Shown: positions 33,630 through 43,125, counted from the first letter of the stretch. The stretch: 64,000 nt of DNA from Actinocrispum wychmicini (GCF_004345645.1 NZ_SLWS01000006.1:620001-684000); one strand, 5' to 3'. Notes: generated from the sequence alone by a model not told the origin. Numbers and translations: made by a program.

Positions 33630-34667
33630 CTACCAGCTCTCCGGTGGTTCGACAAATGCCTTTCCGACATCACGAATGAGTCCGAGCGCACGGCGGGCCC
33701 ACGTGCCGGTCGCGCCCGCCAGCCCGCACGCCGGTGTTGGGATCGCCCGCTCGGCCAGCAGCGATCGCGGGAACCCGAGCCGGTCCACGAGCCGCAACGC
33801 CGGCGCGGCCGCCTCAGCGAGAGTCGGCGGGCGAGCCGGTTCCGTTCCGGTGACCAGGCCCAACAGCATGGTCACCCCCGCGTCCCACGCCTCGCCGAGC
33901 TGGTCGGACAACGTGGCCGGGATGCCTTCAAGCAGCGTGGCGTCGATCGCCAGCGCGTCGGCCCCTGCCTCGCGCAGCAGACCGATCGGCGGGCGGGGCG
34001 CACAGCAGTGCACGATCACCGGCTGGCCGGTCGCGGCACGGGCCGCCTCGACGACCCGGCCGAGGGTGTCCCGCGCGTCCGGCTCGGCGACGGCGGGGAC
34101 CATGCCGTAGCCGGAGGCGGTCTTCAGCGCCCCGGCGAGGACCGTCGGCAGGCTCGGCTCGTCGAGCTGGACGACCACGGGCACCCCGATCCGGCGGGCG
34201 ACTTCGGCCGCGTGCAGGGTGATCCCCTCGCCCAGCGAGTCGGTGAACTCCCGCAGGGCGCCGAAGTCGGTCAGCACCCGGTGGCCACGCGCCAACTCGA
34301 TCCCGGCGGTCAACGTCCACGGACCAGCCGCCTGGATCTTCACCGCGGGCGGGGCCACGCCGGCGCGTTCGATCGCCTCCTCCAGGGCGTCGATGTCCCG
34401 GCGGATCAGGTCGACCGCGGTCCGGTACTCGTGGCCCGGCCGGCTCGCCGTCCGATAACCGGACGGTACGACCTCGACCGGAAGGTCCACCAGCAACGCG
34501 GCGGTCCGGCCGATGATGTCCGCGCCCAAGCCGCGCGCGGGAAGCTCGGGCAGGTGCGGCAGATCAGGCAGCTCACCGACGACCACGGTCGCGGCCTCCA
34601 CCGGATCACCGCCCGGCATCGAACCGATACCAGTGGCTGTTCCAGGTGACCAGGGCGTATTCGACAC
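33630..34667 (-). CDS. MetE-like (cobalamin-independent methionine synthase-related) protein
   Basis: A 345-residue protein with the C-terminal MetE-like barrel: TGIGSMPGGDPVEAA at the start, VVVQLDEPSLPTVLAG, VIVHCCAPRPP and an acidic residue set around DATLLEG. It corresponds to the conserved actinobacterial protein at Rv3015c in M. tuberculosis. The N-terminal half of true MetE is missing, so it may act as a methyltransferase of another kind. Start is GTG 34667 or 34673. It is followed closely by the GH26 gene, and DasR-like sites lie upstream. Confidence 0.8.
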   Translation of the reverse strand: MSNTPWSPGTATGIGSMPGGDPVEAATVVVGELPDLPHLPELPARGLGADIIGRTAALLVDLPVEVVPSGYRTASRPGHEYRTAVDLIRRDIDALEEAIERAGVAPPAVKIQAAGPWTLTAGIELARGHRVLTDFGALREFTDSLGEGITLHAAEVARRIGVPVVVQLDEPSLPTVLAGALKTASGYGMVPAVAEPDARDTLGRVVEAARAATGQPVIVHCCAPRPPIGLLREAGADALAIDATLLEGIPATLSDQLGEAWDAGVTMLLGLVTGTEPARPPTLAEAAAPALRLVDRLGFPRSLLAERAIPTPACGLAGATGTWARRALGLIRDVGKAFVEPPESW

Positions 34668-34736
34668 CCGCACAGTGTGGTGGATCGGACCCACCGGCCG
34701 CCGGCCGACTCCCGGCACACCGCTATGCAACAGGGA

Positions 34737-34768
34737 GGTCTAGACCCATTGACTCTATGGTCTAGGCC
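34737..34768. promoter_or_regulatory. Two DasR-like operator boxes
   Basis: GGTCTAGACC (34737-34746) is a perfect palindrome and matches the core of the DasR responsive element TGGTCTAGACCA. TGGTCTAGGCCA (34758-34769) matches the full consensus with one change. They are 22 bases apart, two helix turns, and stand 70-100 bases before the start of the MetE-like gene. This fits binding by a GntR/HutC-type regulator such as DasR (the site consensus is established for Streptomyces). No dasR gene is in the window. Confidence 0.7.
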
Positions 34769-34843
34769 ACATACCTTCAACTTCACCAGTCGCGACTACG
34801 CGCACTTGGTCGGCTGCGAAACGTGATTTCGCGCCCCGAAGAC

Positions 34844-34884
34844 GTGGTGTGGGGGACGTGTCGCGCCCGCGCCCCCCACACCAC
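34844..34884. terminator. Strong hairpin terminator
   Basis: GTGGTGTGGGGG (34844-34855) and CCCCCACACCAC (34873-34884) form an exact 12-base stem with a 17-base loop, and TCTTTTG follows shortly. It lies between the divergently facing MetE-like and ammonia-lyase-like genes, so it may serve to block read-through from either side. Confidence 0.65.
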
Positions 34885-35188
34885 ACCTGATCTTTTGCCC
34901 TCGCTTCGCTCGGGCGGGCTTGGCCGCCTTCAGCCGGCCATTTCCACCCCAGCCCACGCTACCGACATCTTCGCTCGGGGCTGGTCACCGCTGGGGCTGG
35001 GGCGATGTCGGGCGTGTTCTGGGGCGTAAATGACCGGCGCGGCCAAGCCGGACTGGTGTTGGCGGCCAAGCCACGGCTGGTTGCTGGCACAGATGGCCTG
35101 GCCCGGCGCGGGCGAGCTGCGGCTGGTTGCCTGCTACAAAGGACCCGTCGGGCGGACTTGGGGGTGGGGGTCAAGTAAGGTCGAGGGG
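34885..35188. other. Non-coding stretch before the ammonia-lyase-like gene
   Basis: About 300 bases with no convincing gene. They hold long GC-rich inverted repeats (CCGACATC at 34962-34969 with GATGTCGG at 35004-35011, and CCCCAGCCC with GGGCTGGGG inside that interval) and repeats of GGCCAAGCC. An open frame runs from 35030 into the next gene, but it lacks family features before 35189. Confidence 0.5.
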
Positions 35189-36064
35189 GTGGAATCGGTT
35201 GAGCTGGCCGCTGTTCGGATCGCTTCTTATGCTCGCCGGACGCCCGTACTGCGGGTTTTGGTGGATGGGAAGCCGCTGGTGTTGAAGCTGGAGTTGCTCC
35301 AGCGGACAGGTTCGTTCAAGTTCAGGGGCGCTTTGAACTGCCTGTTGGCCGGTGGGAAGCCCGAGTGGGTGGTCACCGCGTCCGGCGGCAACCATGGGAT
35401 GGCTGTTGCCGCGGCCGCGTCGGTGCTCGGCGTCCCGGCCACTGTGTACGCACCCGAGTCCATTCCGGACAGCAAGGCGCGGCGGATCACCGAGTACGGT
35501 GCCACTCTGGTGCGCGCCGGCAGTACGTACGCCGAGGCCGCGAAACTCGCACAGGAGCAGCCGGGCACGTACGTGCCCGCCTATGACCACCCTGAGGTCA
35601 TCGCCGGGCAGGGGACGGCGGCGGCTGAGATCGTGACGGACGTCCCCGATGTGGACACCCTGGTCGTCGCGGTCGGCGGCGGTGGGTTGGCCGCCGGGAC
35701 GGTCCTGGGCGGTGGTGGCCGGCCGGTGGTGGCTGTGGAGCCGCGGAACTGCCGGTCGCTGCACGATGCCCTGGCCGCGGGCACGCCGGTGGACTCCGCT
35801 GTGGACTCGGTCGCGTCGGACGCGTTGGGGGCGACCCGGGTCGGGGCGTACCCGTTCCGGATCCTGCAGGCCGCCGGGGCGATGTCGGTGCTGGTGTCCG
35901 ACGAGGAGATCCTGGCCGCCCGGGACCGGCTGTGGGAGGAGTTCCGGCTGGCGGTCGAACCGGCCGCGGCCACACCGTTCGCGGCCTGGCTGGCCGGGTC
36001 GGTGCCGGGTGACCTGCCGTGCCTGGTGATCTGCGGGGCGAACACGGACTGGACGCCCGCCTAG
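35189..36064 (+). CDS. PLP-dependent threonine/serine ammonia-lyase-like protein
   Basis: A 291-residue fold-type II enzyme. GTG 35189 is preceded by AAGG with an eight-base spacer. The PLP lysine is in TGSFKFRGA, the substrate loop is TASGGNHG and the phosphate-binding glycine loop is VGGGGLAAG. The protein is the length of catabolic serine/threonine dehydratases without the C-terminal regulatory ACT domain, so it is probably not feedback-inhibited by isoleucine. It would release ammonia from L-threonine or L-serine to give a 2-oxo acid. Confidence 0.87.
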   Translation: MESVELAAVRIASYARRTPVLRVLVDGKPLVLKLELLQRTGSFKFRGALNCLLAGGKPEWVVTASGGNHGMAVAAAASVLGVPATVYAPESIPDSKARRITEYGATLVRAGSTYAEAAKLAQEQPGTYVPAYDHPEVIAGQGTAAAEIVTDVPDVDTLVVAVGGGGLAAGTVLGGGGRPVVAVEPRNCRSLHDALAAGTPVDSAVDSVASDALGATRVGAYPFRILQAAGAMSVLVSDEEILAARDRLWEEFRLAVEPAAATPFAAWLAGSVPGDLPCLVICGANTDWTPA

Positions 36065-36145
36065 TGGTCGCTACGCGTCTCGACGTACAGCCAGTGCCGC
36101 CTGTGAGCGGACGCCGCTAGCGGCCCGACGACCGACCATGGGGGC

Positions 36146-36865
36146 ATGCGCACCATCGATCGGGTCGGATACGCCGTCGCGGCCGTGCTTTTCACCAGCG
36201 GGCTGGTGCACCTCGGGGTTCTGGTGTTCTCCGGGGGCACGTGGGTTGGGCCGGTCTCGTTCCGCAAGCCGACCACGTTCGGGGTGTCATTCGGGCTAAC
36301 CGTCGGCGCGGCCGTGTGGGCGTCGGCGTTTCTGCGGACTTCCGAACGGACGCGGGCGATTCTGCTGGGTGTGTTGATGGCGGCCAGCGTCGTCGAGGTT
36401 TCCCTGATCACCATGCAGGCGTGGCGTCGGGTGCCGTCGCATTTCAACTTCGAGACGCCGTTCGACTCGACCGTTTCGATGACGCTCGCCGGCGGCGGAT
36501 TCGTGCTCATCGCGGTGATCGTGGGATTCACGCTGGCCGCGTTCCGTACCGTGTACACGCCGAGCATGCAGCTCGCGCTGCGGTTCGGGTTCTCCGCCCT
36601 GGTGGTCGCGCTGGGTGTCGGGGCGGTGATGATCGCGACCGGCGTGATCCAGGTACGCACTGGTCATCCGGATCTCGCGTACGCCACAGCGGGCGCGCTG
36701 AAACCCGCGCACGCCGTCCCGATGCACGCGATCCTGATCATGCCTGGACTGTCGTGGCTGCTTGGCCGAACGTCCTGGCCCGAACGCGCCCAGCTGACGA
36801 TCATGCGATCCGCGGCGGTCGCCTATGGGCTGCTGATCGTCGGCACGATCATTGTCTACGCGTGA
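36146..36865 (+). CDS. Multi-helix membrane protein, unknown
   Basis: A 239-residue protein with about seven hydrophobic helices, starting MRTIDRVGYAVAAVLFTSG. No transporter motif stands out. Short charged loops and a conserved-looking FRKPTTFGVSFG segment between helices 1 and 2 resemble uncharacterised actinobacterial membrane proteins. The 3' end overlaps the convergent amidase gene by 10 bases. Confidence 0.75.
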   Translation: MRTIDRVGYAVAAVLFTSGLVHLGVLVFSGGTWVGPVSFRKPTTFGVSFGLTVGAAVWASAFLRTSERTRAILLGVLMAASVVEVSLITMQAWRRVPSHFNFETPFDSTVSMTLAGGGFVLIAVIVGFTLAAFRTVYTPSMQLALRFGFSALVVALGVGAVMIATGVIQVRTGHPDLAYATAGALKPAHAVPMHAILIMPGLSWLLGRTSWPERAQLTIMRSAAVAYGLLIVGTIIVYA

Positions 36866-38247
36866 CCCGGCACCAATGTCGTGTACCAAGGATGGGCTGA
36901 CGCGACGACGTTTCCGAGCGCGAAAACCGTGGGATCGTCGTAGGGGCGCCCCACGATCTGCAGTCCGGTCGGCACGCCGTTCGACGCGATTCCGGACGGC
37001 ACACTCAACACCGGGCACCGGCTGGCGATGTTGAACGGCACGCACAGCGGCGCCTCCAGATTGTGGTCCAGCCGGACACCGTTCACGATCAGCGGTGTCT
37101 CCACGTAGTCCTCGCCGGCGAGGAACGCGGGGATGCCCGAGGTCGGGCAGATCAACGCGTCCGCCCGGGTGAACACGTCGGCGAGGTCGGCCTGGATCCT
37201 GGCCTCGGTCTGGATCGCCGAGTAGACCGTGCCGGTGCACCGGTCCAGGAAGTCCTTGGTGTACCGGAGAAGCCCGGCGCCGCCGGCGGTCGCCACCATC
37301 AACGGCCCGACGATCGACCCGTAGTGCGCCCAGGCCGCGGCCATGATCTCGGCCCGGGTCCACGGCAGTTCGATCTCGTCGACCTTCACCCCGGCCTCGC
37401 GGAGCGCGCCGGCCGCCGCGTGGGTGGCTTCGACGACGTCCGGCTCGACCGGATAGTCGCCCAAGGTCATGCACAGAGCGACCTGCAGGCCCGCCGCGCC
37501 CTTGATCGCGAGCGGCGGCGGGGCGGGCAGCGACACGTGATCCATCGGGTGCTTGCCCGCGATGACGTTCTGCAGCAGCGCGCAGTCCGGCACGGTTCGC
37601 GCCAACGGCCCGTCGTGGCAGTAGTGGTCCAGGTGGCACGGCGGCATGCTCGGCACCCGGCCGTACGGCGGCTTGTAGCCGACGACTCCGTTGAACGAGG
37701 CCGGAATCCGGATCGATCCACCCATGTCCGAGCCGGTCGCCAGGGTCGTCGACCCGACCGCGAGCGCCGCGCCCGAACCGCCCGACGACCCGCCCGCCGA
37801 GTAGTCCAGATTCCACGGTGTGCGCGTCACGCCCCACAGGTCGCTGTGGGTGAAACCGGCGCACGAGAACTCGGGGGTCGTCGTGCGGGCGTGCACGATC
37901 CCGCCCGCGGCCATGATTCGTTCCACGATCGGATGGGTCTCGGTGGCGATGTTGTCCCGCAACGCGGTCGAACCCTCGCGCCACGGCAGCCCGGCGATCG
38001 GCTGCTCCTCCTTGATCGCGACCGGCACACCCTCCAGCGGCCGGGCGTCACCGCGCGCATATCGCTCGCCGGCCGCGCGGGCCTGGTTCAGCGCGTCCTC
38101 GAAGTACAGGTCCGTGAAGGCGTTGACCACCGGTTCGCTCGCCTGGGCACGCTGCACCACGGCCTGCATCAGGTCGATCGGGGCCAGCTCACCGCTGCGG
38201 AACATGCCAATCGCCTCGGTCGCCGGCAGGTAGGCGAGATCGGTCAT
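36856..38247 (-). CDS. Amidase-signature family hydrolase
   Basis: A 463-residue amidase of usual length. The Ser-cisSer-Lys triad is visible: Lys in VAIKEE near residue 79, the cis-Ser in YSAGGSSGGSGAAL near 152, and the nucleophile Ser in GSDMGGSIRIP near 177. It hydrolyses an amide bond; the substrate is not defined by these motifs. It stands alone with a long hairpin just upstream. It overlaps the membrane-protein gene at its end. Confidence 0.9.
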   Translation of the reverse strand: MTDLAYLPATEAIGMFRSGELAPIDLMQAVVQRAQASEPVVNAFTDLYFEDALNQARAAGERYARGDARPLEGVPVAIKEEQPIAGLPWREGSTALRDNIATETHPIVERIMAAGGIVHARTTTPEFSCAGFTHSDLWGVTRTPWNLDYSAGGSSGGSGAALAVGSTTLATGSDMGGSIRIPASFNGVVGYKPPYGRVPSMPPCHLDHYCHDGPLARTVPDCALLQNVIAGKHPMDHVSLPAPPPLAIKGAAGLQVALCMTLGDYPVEPDVVEATHAAAGALREAGVKVDEIELPWTRAEIMAAAWAHYGSIVGPLMVATAGGAGLLRYTKDFLDRCTGTVYSAIQTEARIQADLADVFTRADALICPTSGIPAFLAGEDYVETPLIVNGVRLDHNLEAPLCVPFNIASRCPVLSVPSGIASNGVPTGLQIVGRPYDDPTVFALGNVVASAHPWYTTLVPGHA

Positions 38248-38254
38248 CCAGGCC

Positions 38255-38292
38255 CCCCTTGTGAGTCCTTAGCCCAAGGTACTCACAAGGGG
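38255..38292. terminator. Long hairpin between GH20 and amidase genes
   Basis: CCCCTTGTGAGT (38255-38266) pairs exactly with ACTCACAAGGGG (38281-38292); inside, CCTT and AAGG can extend the stem. It lies beyond the stop of the GH20 gene (38302) and ahead of the amidase start, so it most likely ends the GH20 transcript. The core resembles the CCTCGTGAG hairpins elsewhere in this window. Confidence 0.75.
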
Positions 38293-38301
38293 TACCCCGG
38301 G

Positions 38302-39861
38302 TCATGGCCAGGTGATCTGAGTGGACCGGTAGAAGTTCACACCCATGGCCTGCCAGCGCGGACCCTGCGCGGCGAGGCGCTGCTTGTAGGCGGTCCAGTT
38401 GTGCTTCGACCACGGCGACCAGCCCAGTTCGGCCAGGCCGGGCAGCCGGGGGAACGCCATGAACTCGATGTCCTGCCTGGTCCGGATCGTCTCCGTCCAC
38501 AACGGACCTTCGACACCCATGGCGGCATTTTCGCCGACACCACTCAGGTAGTTTCCGGGGTTCCAGTCGTACCCGGTCCGCACCTCGATCTTGCCGGCCC
38601 AGTCCTGGCCGAGCGGGGTGCCGGACGTGTACTTCATGTCCAGGTACGCCTTGTTGGCCGGCGACTGGAGCACCTTGTTGCCCCGGCCGGCCGCGGCCGA
38701 GACGGCCGAGTCCGACGTGGTCGTGCCCCAGAACTGCGGGATCACCGAGGTCGGCGGGGTGGCCTTGGCCACGTCGTGCCAGCCGACCGCCCGCTTGCCG
38801 TACTTCGTGACGATCGGGAACACCTTGGCCATGAAGGCCTTGTAGTCCGCGGCCGAAGTGGACGATGCCTCGTCGCCGCCGATGTGAAGGTACGGGCCGG
38901 GGGTCATCGCCGCCAGCTCACGGATCACATCGTCGATGAACTGGTACGTGACGTCCTTGGAAACGCACAGCGAGCTGAAGCCGACGTTGGTGCCGGTGTA
39001 CAGCTTCGGCGCGACCCCGTTGCAGTTGAGCTGCGCGTACGACGCCAGGGCGGCGTTGGTGTGGCCGGGCATGTCGACCTCGGGGACGACCGTGACGTTC
39101 CGCGCCGCCGCGTACGCCACGATGTCGCTGTACTGGGCTTTCGTGTAGTAGCCGCCCGGTCCGCCGCCGACCTGGGTGCTGCCGCCGTACGTGGCCAGGT
39201 TGGGCCAGCTGTCGATGGCGATCCGCCAGCCCTGGTCGTCGGTCAGGTGCAGGTGCAGGTAGTTGACCTTGTACAGGGCGATCTCGTCGACGTACCGCTT
39301 GACCACGTCCGGCGGGAAGAAATGCCGTGCCACGTCAAGCATGGCGCCGCGGTACGCGAACCGCGGGTAGTCGAGGATCTTCGCGCCCGGCACGGTGAAC
39401 GGTCCGCTTTGGACAGTCGATGCCTCGATCTTCGCGGGCAGCAGTTCGCGGAGCGTCTGGGTGCCGTTGAACAGGCCGGCTGTGGTCGTCGCCTTGATGG
39501 TGACGCCGGTCGCGGTGACCTCCAGCTGGTAGCCCTCGGCGCCCACCTGCGGGTCCGCGCCGGAGAGCTGCAACGAGACGCCGTCGCCCGTGCTGTCGGA
39601 CACCGGCAGGGCGAACCCGGTCGACCGCCGCAGGACGTCCGCGAGCAGGGTCGCGACGCCGGTCCCGCCGGCCTGCGCGCGGATCTGGGTACTCGCGGTG
39701 ATCGAGTACGAAACGTTCGGGACGGCCTGCACCGACACCGGCGCGGGGATCACGCTGTCGATCTGCGCGGCCGCCGCCTGCGCCTGGGTGGCCGCCGACG
39801 TGAGCCCGGTGAGCAGCAGGCCGGCGACAAGAACCCGGCTGAGCCATGGGGATGTGCGCAC
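38302..39861 (-). CDS. Secreted beta-N-acetylhexosaminidase (GH20)
   Basis: A 519-residue exported enzyme; GTG 39861 is preceded by AAGGGA with an eight-base spacer. A signal peptide (VLVAGLLLTGLTSAATQAQA) is followed by an N-terminal GH20b-like domain and the catalytic barrel. HIGGDEAS holds the catalytic Asp330-Glu331 pair, and YLHLHLTDDQGWRI and EVDMPGHTNAA are conserved GH20 segments. It removes terminal GlcNAc or GalNAc from chitin fragments or glycans. A DasR-like site lies 72 bases upstream of the start, inside the end of the GH15 gene. Confidence 0.93.
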   Translation of the reverse strand: MRTSPWLSRVLVAGLLLTGLTSAATQAQAAAAQIDSVIPAPVSVQAVPNVSYSITASTQIRAQAGGTGVATLLADVLRRSTGFALPVSDSTGDGVSLQLSGADPQVGAEGYQLEVTATGVTIKATTTAGLFNGTQTLRELLPAKIEASTVQSGPFTVPGAKILDYPRFAYRGAMLDVARHFFPPDVVKRYVDEIALYKVNYLHLHLTDDQGWRIAIDSWPNLATYGGSTQVGGGPGGYYTKAQYSDIVAYAAARNVTVVPEVDMPGHTNAALASYAQLNCNGVAPKLYTGTNVGFSSLCVSKDVTYQFIDDVIRELAAMTPGPYLHIGGDEASSTSAADYKAFMAKVFPIVTKYGKRAVGWHDVAKATPPTSVIPQFWGTTTSDSAVSAAAGRGNKVLQSPANKAYLDMKYTSGTPLGQDWAGKIEVRTGYDWNPGNYLSGVGENAAMGVEGPLWTETIRTRQDIEFMAFPRLPGLAELGWSPWSKHNWTAYKQRLAAQGPRWQAMGVNFYRSTQITWP

Positions 39862-39920
39862 GATGGAATCCCTTCGGACAGGACTCGGCGGCGATCCCCT
39901 CAAGCGTGCGTGCGCACGCC

Positions 39921-42900
39921 TCAGCGTGTCAAGGTCTGGACCACTACCGGACCTTTCGTCGGGTCCAGCTCGGTGGCCTGGTCCACACCGGGCGGGGTGA
40001 GCACGTCGAACGCCTTCGGCACCGCGTCCGGCGCGACCCCACAGATCGGGCTCACACCGCCGGCCGCGCAGACGCCGAACGTGTACTGGCCGGGGGTCGG
40101 CGTGAACCGCCTGGCGCGGTCCGGGCTGTCACCTTCCTGGCCGGTCAGCACGACGGCGAACTGGGTCGGGTTGCCGATCGCGGTCTTCGGCACGCTGACC
40201 GTGATGTACCTGGACGTCTCACTCGCCTGGACCGCGGCGCTGGCCAACGGCGTGCCGTCGGCGTCGACGAACACCGGTTCGGCGAACCCCTGCACCTCGA
40301 TCATCCGGTTCCATGGGCCAACCGTGTAGTTCCTGGAGGCGAAGGGTGCGTTGGTCGCGGTGTTGGCGACCGCCGTGTCACGGGCGTAGATGTCCAGCAG
40401 CTGGGCACCAAGTGGCGACCCGAACGTGGGCGACAGGTTGCGCAGCCGGGTCCGCAGCACGTAGTTGGCGCCGTTGTCGATGACCTGGAACCGTTCGATG
40501 TCGAACGCGCCCGCGTGGAAGTCGGCCGCGGTCGGGTACGCGAAGGTGCCCGGCCCGTTGTCGTCGCCGTCTGGGTCGGTGACGTCCATCAGCACGGTTC
40601 CGGCGACGAAGTCCGACGCGACCGTTCGCTGGGCGTACCCGGTGGCGTTGCCGTTCGTCGCGGCCGCGGTGATGACGTTGCTGCCCAACTGAGTCGGCAG
40701 TTCAGCCGTGAACGTGCCGTCGGAGGTGGTTGTCACAACCGCGGTGGCTCCGCCTGCGTCCGTTGCCGTGCTCTGGACGTCGATCCGGGTGCCGGCCGGC
40801 GCCGTCCCGGTGACCTGGACGGTCGGGGTGTCCACTTGGGCCGGCGCGGTGAGCGTGATCGCCACGACCCCCGGCGGGCCATTGTCGACATATCGCTTCC
40901 GGACGTCGGCCGGCTGTTCGACCGGACGCCCGGCGATCAGGCTCTGAGTCAACCGCACGGTCTGCGCCTGTGCCCAGGTCAACGGGGACGCGGAGCCCAC
41001 AGCCTGGCCCGGCTGGAACCCGATCGAGCCGGTCGCCTGATCGGCCGGCAACGCTGGGTTCTCCCAGATCTGTTCCGGCACAAGGCCGACACCGGATGCC
41101 TGCTTGTGCATGGCCGCCAGCAGCTCGGCCGCCTGCCTTCGGTCGCCGGTCTGCAGGAGTTGCTCGGCGCGTTCGCCGGACAACACCGGCCAGAGGTGGC
41201 CGCTGCCGACATTCCCGACGGGCCAAGGCTTTCCGCTCGGCGCGCAGTTCGTGGGATCGGGTTCGTAGCAGTCGCCGTAGCCGTCCTCGCTGCCGGGCAA
41301 GGATGTTCCGTAGCGGTACCAGGCGGGGCCGTTCGGGGTGTCCCGTTTGATCACCTGGTCGACGCGCTGAAGTGACCGCAGCACGTCGGGATCGGTGGCC
41401 GGCAGTGCGCCGAGCCTGGTCAGCTCCAGGAATCCGGCGTCCACAACGGACTTCTGGTCGGTGTCGACGGACCCGTTGCCGAGGTTGTACGTGATGGCGG
41501 CGTTCGGGTCACCGGTCTTCGACAGACGGAGGAAGTAACCGTCGCTGGTGACCGTCCACCCCTTGATGCTTCGCTGGAAATGGTCCGCGGTCGCCTGGTA
41601 GACGCGAGCTTTGCCGCCAGGAACGATCTTGCTGGCGGCGGTGAGACCGGCGATCTCGGCGGCGATGGTCGAGGGCGAGTAGCCGCCCTGCTCCTCCCAA
41701 CGCTCGGACCCGAAACTCGGGCCGTGCGCGACGACGAAGTCCGCGGCTTTCTCGATCTGCGGCACGAACTCCTGCGCCACACCGGCTTGCAGGGCCATCA
41801 GGATCGGGTACGACGACTCGTCGAGCTGGTCGCCACCGGTGTCCGGCGCCTTCTTGCCGTTGACCATGGAGTTGCGCGGGAACCGGCCGTCCGGCTGCTG
41901 CTGCCTGGTGAACAGCCAGCGGACCGTGGCCTTCGCGGTGTCCCGGTCGCCCGCGGCCATCAGGCCCGTGAAGCTCTCGTACAGGTCGCGGGCGAAGATC
42001 TCGCGATAGGAGCCGAAGTACACGGGCTTGCCGTCGGGCAGGTCACCGGCGCTCACCGCCTGTCCCCACGGGCTCGCCAAGGAGGCGACGACGGCGCCCG
42101 GGAATGTCTTGTCCTCGCTGGCTTTCAGCACGTTCGGCGACAGCCAGTCGTCGGTGGGCCTGAGCTTCAGGTCGTAGTGCCACCAGCCGGCCAGGTATTT
42201 CGCCTCGGTGTACACGAACGGGGTCCGCAGGCTGGCGCCAGCGGTCTGCAGGGCCTGCCGCGGGGTTTGGCCGAAGCCGAGGGCGAGGGTGGTGTCGCGG
42301 TCGATCCGGGCGGTCTGGACGACGTTCCCCTTGTCGGCCGTGGGGTTGCCGGCGAGCTTGTGGGTCCTGTCCAGCTGGGTCAGGCCGTCGGAGTCCGTCC
42401 CCACGTATCCGCTGCCGGCTTCCTTGAACGGCCGGGACGCCCGGAGTGCACCGGCGAGTGGGACGCCGTAGTCGCGGTTGACCGCGTTGGTGACAGTGTC
42501 AGGGTCACTGCTGACCAAGGCGTCGCGGTCGGCTGTGGCGCTGTCCGCCCCGCCGTTCTGGGGGCCGCCACCACCGTTTCCGTTGATGTTCGCGTCGTAC
42601 CGGACGTACAGCCTGAGGTCGTCCGGGCCGTCCAGCCGGGTCCGGATCATGACACTGTCACGGTCGGGGTCGGTGATGTACTGCGTGGTGAGCCGGTAGT
42701 TCCGGTTGTGGGACGTGACCGTGCAGGCCATGCCGGTCCGGTCGGCCTTGACCGTGTACGTCATGTCCCGGGTCTGCAGGTCGGTGAAGCTGTGCCCGTC
42801 GGTCACGATGAACTGCAGTGTCTCCACGTTGGTGTTGTCGATGGTCGGCGCGTACACGTCCGACAGCACGCCACCGGCGACGGTGAACCACACCTTGCTT

Positions 42901-43043
42901 GTCGTGTTGCGAGCGGTCCCCACGCAGTCCTTGCGGGCCAACCCGAAGTGGGACAACGCCCCCGGCCCGGTCTGCGCCTCCGCCACCGGGCTCGCCATCA
43001 TCGTTCCGAGAACCGTCACGAGTGCCACGCCGCGCCAACGCAT
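39921..43043 (-). CDS. Secreted GH15 glucodextranase/glucoamylase-like enzyme
   Basis: A 1040-residue exported enzyme. After a signal peptide (to about residue 24) come an N-terminal beta-sandwich, a GH15 (alpha/alpha) barrel with WEEQGGYSPSTIAAEI near residue 450 and PEQIWEN near 657 supplying the two catalytic Glu, a short Big/FN3-like sheet domain (about 745-820) and a C-terminal domain of the glucodextranase type. It releases glucose from dextran- or starch-like alpha-glucans. The last codons overlap the DasR-like box of the GH20 gene. Confidence 0.9.
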   Translation of the reverse strand: MRWRGVALVTVLGTMMASPVAEAQTGPGALSHFGLARKDCVGTARNTTSKVWFTVAGGVLSDVYAPTIDNTNVETLQFIVTDGHSFTDLQTRDMTYTVKADRTGMACTVTSHNRNYRLTTQYITDPDRDSVMIRTRLDGPDDLRLYVRYDANINGNGGGGPQNGGADSATADRDALVSSDPDTVTNAVNRDYGVPLAGALRASRPFKEAGSGYVGTDSDGLTQLDRTHKLAGNPTADKGNVVQTARIDRDTTLALGFGQTPRQALQTAGASLRTPFVYTEAKYLAGWWHYDLKLRPTDDWLSPNVLKASEDKTFPGAVVASLASPWGQAVSAGDLPDGKPVYFGSYREIFARDLYESFTGLMAAGDRDTAKATVRWLFTRQQQPDGRFPRNSMVNGKKAPDTGGDQLDESSYPILMALQAGVAQEFVPQIEKAADFVVAHGPSFGSERWEEQGGYSPSTIAAEIAGLTAASKIVPGGKARVYQATADHFQRSIKGWTVTSDGYFLRLSKTGDPNAAITYNLGNGSVDTDQKSVVDAGFLELTRLGALPATDPDVLRSLQRVDQVIKRDTPNGPAWYRYGTSLPGSEDGYGDCYEPDPTNCAPSGKPWPVGNVGSGHLWPVLSGERAEQLLQTGDRRQAAELLAAMHKQASGVGLVPEQIWENPALPADQATGSIGFQPGQAVGSASPLTWAQAQTVRLTQSLIAGRPVEQPADVRKRYVDNGPPGVVAITLTAPAQVDTPTVQVTGTAPAGTRIDVQSTATDAGGATAVVTTTSDGTFTAELPTQLGSNVITAAATNGNATGYAQRTVASDFVAGTVLMDVTDPDGDDNGPGTFAYPTAADFHAGAFDIERFQVIDNGANYVLRTRLRNLSPTFGSPLGAQLLDIYARDTAVANTATNAPFASRNYTVGPWNRMIEVQGFAEPVFVDADGTPLASAAVQASETSRYITVSVPKTAIGNPTQFAVVLTGQEGDSPDRARRFTPTPGQYTFGVCAAGGVSPICGVAPDAVPKAFDVLTPPGVDQATELDPTKGPVVVQTLTR
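39933..39942. promoter_or_regulatory. DasR-like operator upstream of GH20
   Basis: AAGGTCTGGACCACT spans this 10-base core and differs from the consensus TGGTCTAGACCACT at the flank and one inner base. It sits 72 bases before the GH20 start and within the last codons of the GH15 gene. Its placement before a chitin-related hexosaminidase gene is what DasR control would predict. Confidence 0.6.
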
Positions 43044-43125
43044 CCGGGCATCACACCATCCGCCGGTGTCCGCTCACAACGCCAGATCGGGTGACACGAT
43101 CCACACGCCAGCATTGTCGCCCAGA

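Noticed and set aside
34668..35188. SAM or cobalamin riboswitch before the MetE-like gene
   Set aside because: Hairpins here do not show the conserved cores of either riboswitch; the palindromes fit an operator and a terminator instead.
37063..40329. 1088-residue plus-strand frame
   Set aside because: It runs antisense through the amidase and GH20 genes, both of which have intact catalytic motifs; the frame has no recognisable domain.
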